Source: Diphasiastrum complanatum (taxonomy: Eukaryota > Streptophyta > Lycopodiopsida > Lycopodiales > Lycopodiaceae). Taken from it: a DNA stretch of 64,000 bases. The notes under the pieces are model-generated. The model ran no database searches and was not told the origin of the DNA. It worked only from the letters and a program-made list of their open reading frames with translations. Shown piece by piece: positions 14,790 to 26,000 of the stretch. A program made the position numbers and the translations under genes. How positions within the stretch are numbered: the first letter of the stretch is position 1; every line of letters starts with the position of its first letter. The stretch spans positions 17,555,353 to 17,619,352 of the forward strand of contig CM055105.1 in assembly GCA_029204225.1 (NCBI GenBank). The letters run 5' to 3'.

Positions 14790-14895
14790 TCGTCCATAAA
14801 GCTACTTTGTATTGTCCACATTGGGAGCAATATTTTTCACTTGTCCATAAAGCTACTTTGTACTTGTCCACATTGGGAGCAATGTTTTCCACTCG
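14790..14895. repeat. Short tandem duplication (about 50-bp unit, two copies)
   Basis: The sequence GTCCATAAAGCTACTTTGTA continuing to TTGTCCACATTGGGAGCAAT occurs at about 14790 and again at about 14842, nearly identical. The rest of 14470-16454, the 3' flank of the ATPase gene, shows no gene or other repeat. Confidence 0.85.
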
Positions 14896-16454
14896 AGGAG
14901 AGTTATGGACGATTGGATCCATAGACTACATGGATTATGGGGCCTATATTCATTTAACAACCATGAGCCTTTTTTATTCATTTAAAGGCCTAAAGCATTT
15001 TTTTATGCATTTAAATTTAGGACAAAGCCCAAGTATTTATATTTGGTATTGAAGTGTTTACTGGAAGGGCATAGACCCCCTAGGAGGGCGCACAATATTC
15101 CCTCTTCTTACCCTTTCTTGGATAAGCTTAGGCTAAGTTTCTAGAGGCTTCTAATTTAGGGTTTCTATTTGGTATGACTAGGGCCTAGAGACGCTAATTT
15201 CTGAGCTTACGATGTGGTTGCTTTGGCTCTTTGTGGGAGAACTCTTGCCTTTGCTATTGCTTGTAAGGCTTTAGCCATTGACTATACGTGTTGCTATTTG
15301 CCATTCTGCATGGGTGATTGTTAGAGTGCTTCATGTATTGTATATTTATGCTTCATTGATGCTAAAATCTGTGATTCAATACATAACATACAAGGAATCA
15401 GGATAACAAATCAGTTTTATTCTTGAGCAAATGATGCATGGTTAATGAGTCATCCTAAAGGCATAATTCTACTATATGTGTACGAGCACCAGCAATATCC
15501 ATGGCACACAATACATGACAAGATGTTTCAAATGCCTGTAGGAGCGACATCTTACAAACCCTTAAAAGAATTCATATAGATCAGGTTAAAATAGCTGTCA
15601 TATTGCTGTTATGTTGTCCCACTAGGTAGTAATCATAGCTTTATTGCTAAACGTCATACATCATACCACTTCAAAGGGGAAATTCTTATGAGTATCTGTG
15701 TGCTGCCTAGAAAATTTGAATCATTTGCCTGTACTTATAAATAGGAATACCAGATACGTCATTAAGCATTTAGAATTGTTGAAAAATTTTGTGCTATCTT
15801 GAAATTCTACACCCAGGCACATCGACATGTAGATTTCTACTCTTTATCATCTTGGATCTTTGGTGATGAGGTTCAACAAGTGTACACAATCTGCTCAATT
15901 GGTTAAAAGGTGAAGAATGGCCAACACAGATATCAACTTTTACAAAAAAAGCACCCCTCTGAAAAATAGATACAGTGAGACCAATTCCTGCATTGAGTAT
16001 AGACTAGTCCAGTAACATCCACATTGCATTTTCACCCCACTAACATTGACGGAACAAAGAATATTGATTTGAGTGGAGTCAAAACTAAATCAACCTTTCG
16101 AAGGGCTACAATTGTTGAGAGGAACCAAACCTTCACTCACAAAGCAAGAATACTGGGGCTGGATTGACTGATAAAGCAATACTCGTGTACAATGTGAATC
16201 ATCTCACAGCCTCTATTCCAGTTCTTTGTTTAATCACGGAAGGAAACTCCCCACTGCATGAAAATGGTGAGGAATCCATGGCAAGTAGCCCATGATGTTT
16301 GTGAATGATTTGAATCCTTCAGACAAAAGATTACGTGTAGACAATTGACTGGCTAGAGGTCTTGTTTTAGCTAATGATACAAACCGCATTAGCCATGGAT
16401 TTGCAAAGTGAATGCCATAGTGGAGGAAATCCTTTGGAGAAGAAAAAATGCAGA

Positions 16455-17090
16455 TCATAAAGGCTCTCGTAGCAAGTCCTTGAGTTGTCGAACTTTTGCT
16501 TCCACCATAGCAGTCGGGCCAATGGAAGTCCTATGCACAGCCTTACCTTGCTCCCTTGCCCACATTTCTGGATCGTTTGTATCCTTCTGTAGGTACCTAA
16601 TCTCCTGTATAATGTGGTGGTCCATGGGATTGAATGTTCTTTGAAAAGATATATGGAAGAAGTAAGGTAATAGGCTAGAGACAGTAATGAGTAGTATAGC
16701 TAACCAATATATAGGAGCTGGAGCTACGGCTTCAAAGAGAACCTTGTATGCCGTGGTTGATAGTATAGGATTGAGGAAACCATACACCACTAAGAAGACA
16801 TACCAGATCAGTATGCTCCCCCATATCAAGACATGTTGTATCCAAGTAAAATGAGAAATAGCTAAAGCAATCTGGCAATTGACAGTCCAGATGGCACACG
16901 AATACATAGTTGCTCCAAGAATCTCAAGCCCTGCAACTTTACCATCATTACGGAAGGCCTGGTACTGCAAAATATTTGTTGCAAAAAAGAAAATTACCAA
17001 CGAGCTATAAAACCCATTGCACATCCACCCCAGAATCCGCGGCCAGTTGAAGAACATATTTTTTGGTCCTTGTTGGTAAAGTGCTGGAAA
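16455..17090 (-). CDS. P4-ATPase exon 11 (last membrane segments, C-terminal tail, stop)
   Basis: A 636-bp exon of 211 codons plus TGA at 16455-16457. It opens '[20 protein letters not shown]' and contains several hydrophobic segments. The cytosolic tail contains '[18 protein letters not shown]', which is typical of plant ALA proteins, and ends '[10 protein letters not shown]'. Acceptor TGTGCAG|TTTCC. Confidence 0.93.
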   Translation of the reverse strand, partial: FPALYQQGPKNMFFNWPRILGWMCNGFYSSLVIFFFATNILQYQAFRNDGKVAGLEILGATMYSCAIWTVNCQIALAISHFTWIQHVLIWGSILIWYVFLVVYGFLNPILSTTAYKVLFEAVAPAPIYWLAILLITVSSLLPYFFHISFQRTFNPMDHHIIQEIRYLQKDTNDPEMWAREQGKAVHRTSIGPTAMVEAKVRQLKDLLREPL

Positions 17091-20000
17091 CTGCACAAAA
17101 GACCTCACATTTAGCAAACTTTTGATCTTCAAGAAGCATAACAAGGACTGCACTTCAACTACAAATGAGTGAAGGTTCTACAAACCTGTAAGCAGACACG
17201 TGCCGACACGTCCTGCTCAAAAACTCCAAGTGCAAGAACTGGTAAAGATGTGAATATCACGTTGAAAAGTGACATAAACCAATCATTGTATGCACTCTGC
17301 CCCGAAAAGCTTGTATAGGCTTCATAATAGAAGAGGGTAAGGCCGAATGTAATGTTTTTGTAAAAAAAGTAACAGATCTGCAAAAACAAACATGTATGTA
17401 GCACTAGAAAAGAGCTCAAAGCTTCTTATGAACAGGAAATAATTTTGCTTCTTATGCACAACCGAACTTGTGAAGAACCAACCCAGTCCACAACTCGGCA
17501 CTTTAAAAGTATATAATTCAAGCCAATCATAAAGTGGATACTTTGAAAATTTATATCTGGGCATGCATTGAAAATTCCAGCCTGCATTATCTGATCATAC
17601 AGTAATCAGAATAAAAACATGACCAGCTGATTTATTGTTTAATCTCCACGTAGAAGCCCACAGGGACAAAAGCTCAATTGTAATTGCAAAATGAAGGAAA
17701 ACAAGCAGGAAACACATGGCCAACAATTGAGGGACATAATTCAGAATGGGAAATCCTGAATTATCAGCTGAGATTACTTGTCAAGCCCTTTGACTGAATA
17801 TTCTGATGCATATCCAATTTCAACCTTTATCTAGTCCATTGTCGAAGCCCCAAGCAGAGGATGGTCTTGATGATGCATTAAACTGACCCCTATGTGTACG
17901 ATCAGCGTTTTCAATGAAGATGAAATTGAGAAAGTGAAATCAGCCCCTACAAGTATAAAGAACTATTTTGTCTAGCTAAGAAAATTAAGTGATCATGATC
18001 TTCAACTAGTTTGCAAATTTTGCTCAGTCTAGGGATTGAATGATCCAGAATTTGGTGGTTGAAGTGGAAAAAATCTGGTACACAACATATTTCTGGAAAA
18101 TTTATCATCTAAACTTATAATCATATTCTCCATCTCTACAACTGCTCACAACAAAGCAAAAAAATTATTAATATGGTGCACACTTTATCCAGTATTAACC
18201 TATCACTTCACAATTGGTGACCTTAGAGATCTTAGCAATCGCCAGGCCTAAATCGCTCATTAAAAATAAGTCACTTCTATGTGTGGCTATGAAGATAAAG
18301 GGCACCCTTGCATCTATTGTTTGAAGCTAGGTAGCCATATGGAGATTCGGAGAACTCCACAAGAGATTGTTATACCAATTTCAACTATTAAATATTGGAT
18401 CCAAAGACTCTTAGTGAAAAAACCAAGTTCAGAACAATATAAGACCACCACTATTCATCTCTACATATGTAATCCGTGAGCAATAAGACAGGAAGCAGAA
18501 AAAATACCATTGTTGCAATTCTCTTGTAACACCAGTGGCCATGCACGATAAGCAGTCGCTCTAAGAACCGAAACTGAGCAATTGCAAAATCACTTGCCAT
18601 TACCGCCTGCATGCAGTGAGGACATCAACATTACTCAACAAAACAAAGGAATAGCGATTCAATTTTAACCAGAATACAAATGCCAATATCTGAACTAGGA
18701 AGATCAAAAGCTGCTTATAGATAGATTTCAATGTTATCACTGAATCATACACACAAGGGAAACTCGTCCAGGAGACTAACTCGGGCCTGTTCTTTACCAA
18801 ACAAAAGAAAATAATAGGTCAGCATTGGCAATCTGTGAGTTTTTCAACTTGTGACCTACACAATTGTTTTAGCAGGTAGACTTTTGAGAAGAATAATACA
18901 TGAACATTGTTCCCAGAAGCAGAATGGAACCGTTCTTGGGAACTCATTCCTAGGAAAGGTTCCTCCATACCATTCGTAAGGAACCCAGGGAACAGTTCGT
19001 ATTTTTATTTTTATTTTCTAACCCCCCCCCCACACACACCACCCTCCTGCCCCCCCCAAAAAAATCTCTATTATAGCCCCTAAAATGCCCCTAGAACCTC
19101 CGTTCCTAAAACCCTATTATAGCCCCTAAAACCCCCATTAAAACCCCTAAGACCCTCGTTCCTCAGGAACAGTTCCTAAAATCATTCCTTAGGAATGAAA
19201 TGGCCGTTCCTTGAGGAACGGTACCAATGTTTACTTGAAATGTGTTTCGAACACTGAAACGCGTTCAAAACGACCCCGTTTCAAAATGACTATAAAAGAA
19301 AGGCAAATTTTTCTGCAATACCACGCGGTCCCGAGGGCTTTTTTTGCAATGGGCAATGGGCATGCAAACCCTCACGAGCTAAACTTCTTGTTCTCTTAGT
19401 AGTAAGTACTTACAAGTTACAAGACTCTAAAGAATCAAGATGAATCATGATGATGGTCGACGGTCGTGTGTTTGCATACTTCTTGAATGCACCTGTGACT
19501 TGAGCATGATTTCTCAAGAGACATAAGCTTTGTATTGGAAATGGGCATGAACAAATTCTCACAACCTAAAACCTTGTTAGAAATAATAAATGATAATGTT
19601 AGTTTTCCATAGGTTACTTTGACCCAAAAGGTTAGACTTGTGTACCCATGGGGTAGGTTTATTATTTAGACCATGTTAAGATAGGTTTAGTTAAGTTGGA
19701 CCCAATTTTGGTCTAGTGGTAACTCGTGGGTCCAAGTAAAGTCTAATTATGTTAAGGGACCATATCTTGACGTTTGGGAGTGTCCTATAATTAGTAGTGG
19801 GTTTGGAAGGTTCTAGAACTTAGAGTTTGGAAGAGTCTAGGCCCTTGGAAGGCCTATTTATATGTACTCGTTGTTCAGTTGTAATTCATTCTCTTTCAAG
19901 CATTGCTACTACTTTCTCTCTCCTCGAGGGCGCCTAACCCTCTCCCTCTTCATCTTCTTCTTCTTCTTCTTCTTCTTCCTGTATATGGAGGTTGAATGTT

Positions 20001-23000
20001 AGAAGGATCTTGGCACTTTAATTTCCTACATGGTATCAGAGCCATGGATCTTCTATGCTTGATTTAGGGCGCCCTACCAATAGAGATCGTCTTCACTTAG
20101 GGATCACAAAAATTCAGCACCTTTGCTGATTTTTTGGAGTGAAGATCCATTCAATTTTGACTCTTTTCTGTTTTGCAGGAGGGCGCCACACATCAAAGAA
20201 GATAATAGGATTTTGGGCGCCCAAAAATCAGGTTGTTGTTTGCTAATTTTTCAGGTTGCAGGAAGGCACCATTAATTATCTTCTTTGGGGCTGCTTTTAG
20301 GTCGCCCGCATCCGTGTAGGTTTATCCTACTTCCGTTGGTCCGCAGCTGCCCTATTTTTCAGATTTGCTCCTTTGCAGGAGGTCGCCCATCTACAAGCAA
20401 TTTTTATCTTCTGATTTGGCTGAAAAATCAGCACCCTTACTGATTTTACAAAGTGAAAATCCACTCCAGGTGTGGAAGAAGCAAGTTTTGGAAGCTTGGG
20501 ACAGCAAAAAACAAAAACGTTCTAGAGAGAGAAAGGGGAGTTTTTTGCTCATAACTTTTGATTGAGAACTCAGATGGCTATGGGATCTGTTGCAAACTGT
20601 TCCTATTGCCAAGGCACAATAGATTAGTCACAGAAACCAACCCCAGCAGCGAAATCCAAGCGATTTTGAGAATTTTCTTGTAGCTGGTGGGCGCTGGCAG
20701 GCTGAAGAGTTTTTTCTTCGTAACTTTCCGCTCGGTTCTTGGATCATCCTCAAATTTTGGGAGTCTTCGCTAATTTTTTGTGATGATCCGATCACATTCC
20801 GAGGCTGAAAATTGGACAACATATTACCATTTGTAGGGTGTTTGCAACAGCCCTATCCGTGTGTGTATTCTTCACACTTTTTGGCAAGAAAGAAGGGTTC
20901 CGGAAAAAGCTTTGTTGGAGGCTAACCTAATTCTTTGCTTGCTGATTTTTTGAGTTTGTAATGCAATTTCAGGTTGAAAGTTTCAGCACACAAGGCTTGT
21001 AGGAGGGCGAGTTCCTACATCCATCTAATGTGTGGTTTCAACACATTCCGGTGCTAATTTTTCAGATTTGATACTTGCTAGTTTTTGTGTCTTTTAGGGC
21101 ACATTTAGGGTTTGAAAAAGTTTTTCTTCTTAGCTGGTTCTTATGGCAAGAGATTTGGGAGCAATTCGTACTTGTTCGAGCGAAGATATGTTGGATGGCA
21201 CCAACTATTCTTCATGGAGTTGCAAGCTGAGGTTTGGCATCGACGTGATGATCAAGCTCTTTCATTGGTTTGATCATTGTCTTTCTACAAGTAAAAGTTT
21301 GCATTAGAATGTTGGTATGGTAGAGCATTCTTCTTCTCTTGAGCCATTTGTTGCAAATGATGGATGCATTAGTGAAGAACTTTATGAGCAAACTTCTCAA
21401 GTTAATGTTTTGGAAAAGGCTGAAATCAAGTATTTTTTGAAGCCATTTTGTACTAATGGAGGAGGGGGAAAAATCATGTCAATCAGTACATTGGTTCAAA
21501 GTGGCGTGTTGCTGGATTTTTTGGGTGTTCAAAGTGACAAGCTGCTGGTTTTTTTCTTGAAGATGGTGGACAGCAGATTTAACCATGGTTTATTGATCAT
21601 TTTCAGCCTATGTTACATCGTGAGCATCCTATTATGCATCAAGAATGGCCTGCAGAAGGTTTTTGGACAGCAAGGTTCACATTTGGAACACTTTGGACAG
21701 CAAAGTGTTGGTGATTTTGTGGCTATTGGACAGCCTGCTACAGCCTCTTGTTGGTTGTCCGAGTCTTTGCGGGAAAGCAAAGCATCTTTTTACCTTGGAG
21801 GAAACACACATGCCTCACCAAGATCAGTACCTTATGTTGGATGCTTACTTCTTATGATGACGGTGTTGCCTTACCTAGTGTTAGTGAGCAGATCATTGAT
21901 AGTAAGATTCGGGAGGATGTGATGGTAAAAGAGTATCATACTCTTCTTTATGTTTCTTGTGGTAAGAAGACTTATGGAATCATGTGGAAACCATTGGTGG
22001 ATTGCAAATCTGTTAGAGTCCAGTTACGACTCTATCATGACCTCGGCACGGCCGGTTACCAAAGGGCCTGAGGCCTAGTATTGGCAAGGGTCGGTGACCG
22101 ACAAGGACATCTGTCCCAGTTGGGGCCGGTGCGTCACGAGCAGTGATCCGGTGTGGCTGCCTGACAAGCTGTCAGAGATGCGGTGTGTCTTGACTGTCGG
22201 GACCCTAGCCGTCAGTGACGAGATGCTAGCCGACAAGTAGTCGGGGAGACCAAGCGGGTCACAGGTCTTTGGCGGGGCACGGAGGTGGTACCCTATGAGT
22301 CACTCGGTATTCATAGGTCACAGGGGCCAGGCATGCCAAGTGGACTAATCACCCACAGGTGGATGCCATGTGCCAGTTGACGAGAATAGCAGGTAGAAGG
22401 ACTCGAGGAGGGGGTGCCTATGGTTGGGAGGTTCATTCGACACACCAGCCTTCAAGGATTCATGAGCTTGGAGAGACTTGCATGTGACAATTGGTATCAG
22501 AGCCTCGTTCTAGAGAGAGAAACGTCCGTTCTAGAGAGAGAAAGTGTAGAAATTGTCAGATTTTGCTTGTTTTTTGTAGGATTTGGAGGGGGAAAATCAG
22601 GGAGACAGAGTGGAGAACAAGTGTGGCCCTCCAGCACTGCTATTCCAGCGGTTTTGAGCTGCAAATTGGCAGTTGGTCCAGATTTTCTCCTACAGGTTCA
22701 GCACCCTCTTGAAGGCCTTCTAGCGTTTTTTTTGAGGAGGAAGAAAGGCATTTCAATGCCTTATTCTGGGCTACATCCTTCCTACAGCCCATCGCCCTCT
22801 TGCAGCCTCCCTCTAGTGCTGTTTGGAAGGGGGAAGGTGTGTTTTCGAGAGAGAAATCTGAGCGGCCATCTCCCACAAGCCATCGCTGTCTGCAAAGCCA
22901 GAATCAGGATGTTTTTGCACACCAGATTGACAAGTGTTCACCTTCAGATCCAGCGTAGGTGCAGTGCAGATCCAACGCCCTCTTCAAAAATGTTTTCCGA

Positions 23001-26000
23001 CGTGTTTTGTGGTAATTTGCAGCGTTTCCGGAGGCAAGATCAGAGGACTGCTCTTGCTGGTCCAGCGCACTTTTGGAGGAAGGATTTGTTGTGTCTGTTC
23101 TGGCTGTTCTAGCACATCTTCTCAGACCTGTTTCAACGATTTCTAGCAGGGAAATCTGGGCGCACTTTGTTCCTACAGCTCCAGCGTACTTTTTCAGACC
23201 TGTTCCATCGTTTTCTTTTCGTAATCAGAACAACGGCCAGAAAGACGAATTTTTCAGGCCTGACCAGCACTGATTTAAGGACATACAAACATCCAAAATT
23301 GTGGGACAGTTGTCCAGTGCTGTTCTGAAGCTATTCTGAAGGCAGAATCGGCACCTTTTGTTTCCTTGCCAGCACATTTCTGAGGGGATCCCTTTGCTTG
23401 GATTTCAGGGAGAGCTCATCCTTTTTTCTTTCCTTGTCTTTGTTGTCTTGCAATTGAAAGATTTGGTCAGATTTGCCTTTTCTGAGTGTTTTAAAATAAG
23501 CGCAATTTCTAGCTTGATTTTGTGTTGTCTCTGTTTTTGTTTCATAATGGAAGATGATAGAGTTGATATTCCGCTTAGTCCACTCGTTGCTCTCCCATCA
23601 CCACCACCCAGCCCTGTGCTTAGTCCTGCCCATAATCCGCCTACAGTGGCTGCCTGTTCGCCTGCTGGTACTTCCCTTTCTATGCAAGCTCGCATGGATA
23701 GTGTGGAAAAGACCATCGCAGAGATGCGAGCGATGCTGGTAGCTGGTGGTTATGCATCTTCCTCGCAGTATGCTCCGCCTTATCCGTCTTCTGCTGTTCG
23801 TCCTGTGTTACCTCCACCCTACCCAGAAGACAAAGATATTAAACCTACCCGTTTCACAGGAAACACTCCCCAACGCAATACCGATATCGTAGATCAGTGG
23901 TTGCATAAGTGGGAAGAGTAATTTGATTTGAAGCAGTCCCCAACTGATGAGGGTTGGCGGGTTCGCAAAGCTGCTTACCATTTCACTAATTTTGCTGACA
24001 GGTGGTGGTGCAAGTTGTTAAAGTCCAATCAGGCTCCATCCACCTGGCTCGAGTTTACATGGTGCAGGAATATGCTGATACGTATCGTGAGACGCTTATC
24101 AAGATTCCAGAAGAGATTCCTGATATTTGGCCTTCGTGAAGAGTTGAGGCCTTCAGTACTTAATGAAGGGTGCAAAATCTTAGAAGAGGCAGTTGCTACA
24201 GCTCTCAACTTTGAAGGTAATGTGCGCACCAAGGCTAAATCTGGAGCGCCAAGCTGGCCTCAGTAGAAGGGTTCGCAAAATTCTGGCCAAGCTGGTCAGA
24301 AAGGCTTTTCGCAGAAGGATCCTATCCAGATGCAGCAGACTTTGAAGCGCAAGGACTTACGACAGGTCTCCCCTTAGTTTTGTGCGAAAAGGCCACGAAA
24401 GACGGATTAAATTTTTTGTCTTGGCAAGCATCTTTTCAAAGATTGTCCTCGACGTACGGGCAAGAAGCTCCATGTTATGCAACGTCAAGATGAGGGCAAG
24501 GATGAGGAAATTTTGGATGACTTGTTGGTGAGTGATGATGAGGACACTCGTCGTGTCATGACTATTTCAGTGCGGACGCTTGTTCCAGAGGCACCAGTTT
24601 GTTATTTGTCCACCAAGGCGCATGAAGCTTATCAGTTTCCTGATAGTGCACTGATACGCATGAGGGGGAAGCTGGAAGGTCATGACGTGCTCGTCTTGTT
24701 TGACGCCTGTTCGTCACATAATGTTATCAATTCTCGCGTGGTGAGGAAGTTTCGCTTAGCTATTGTTCCTTAGCTATTGTTCCATATGATTACCGGTATA
24801 TCGTTGAGATGCCAGATGGTAAGGGAACAAAGGTTTGGGATGAAAGAATCTCTCAGGCGTCTTTGTCTATTCAGACATATACCGAGAAGTTAAAATTTCA
24901 AATTACTAAATTAGCTAAGTTTGCTATTGTACTTGGTAAGCGGTGGCATGTAAGTAAGCAGCCTGCTATAGATTTTAAATCACATGTGTATAAGTTTGGG
25001 CATGTCCTCCGGGCTTGCTAAATCCACTTTGAGATACCTATAGGAAGGTGGGAAAGCATCTCTATGGATTTTATTGTTGGGCTACCCAAGACCCAGAATG
25101 GATTCAATTCCGTTATGGTAGACAGGTTTTCCAAGATGGCTCATTTCATCGCAACGATCGCAAGTGGCTGAGTTGTTTATTCAAAATATTGTCAGGTTAC
25201 ATGGTCTTCCGAAGTCCATTGTTTCTAATAGGGATCCCAAGTTTACAGGAAATTTCTGGATTGAGGTGTTCGCCAAGCTGGGAACACAGTTGCGGATGAG
25301 TAGCTCTGAGCATCCTCAGACAGATGGTCAGACAGAGCGAGTGAATCATATCTTGGAAGATATGCTTAGGGCATATGTTAGTAGTACGCAAACAGACTGG
25401 ATAAAGTATTTACCGCTATTGGAGTTTGCGTACAATGATAAGAGACATGCGTCCACTGGATTGAGTCCATTTGAGCTCAATTATGGTTTCAGGCCACTGA
25501 GTCCTGCAATCATAGGGATTCCGCATAGGGTACCTAGTGCTATAGAGTTTTTGGCTCAAATGCAGCAGAAGCTAGAGTTGGCACGAGATAACTTGTCCAG
25601 GGCAGAGAGTTATGCTCGTGAGAAGCGTACCTATAGGAAATTTGAGAATGGAGATTGGGTGTATTTACTAGTCCCTTCGAAGTCGAAGGTGTAGCGCACA
25701 TGAAAGTGTGCCAAGTTATCTCCTAGGTATTGTGGACCATGGTTGATTATTAAGAAGGTGAGCCAAGTGGCTTATAAGCTACAACTACCTGTGGGATGCA
25801 AGGTGCATCCAGTATTTCATGCTAGCAAATTGAAGAAATGTTTGCACGACGGCGATAGCCTGGTGGAACGTCTAGTGTCTCTAGAGGAGAAAAACACCAC
25901 AGGTTATGAGCCAGACAGCATCTAGCGACGATTGCGGAATCGTCTCCTTCAAGAGTACCTAGTAACTTGGAAAGGGCATCCATTGTCAGATGCTACCTGG

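Noticed and set aside
21317-21922. A 201-codon open frame in the copia-like element
   Set aside because: No Gag, protease or Pol motif, and several overlapping open frames in the same stretch; most likely decayed element sequence.
22414-23112. A 232-codon open frame after the gypsy 5' LTR
   Set aside because: It spans the LTR end, the primer site and the untranslated leader, and has no domain or protein-like motif; treated as chance opening in GC-richer DNA.
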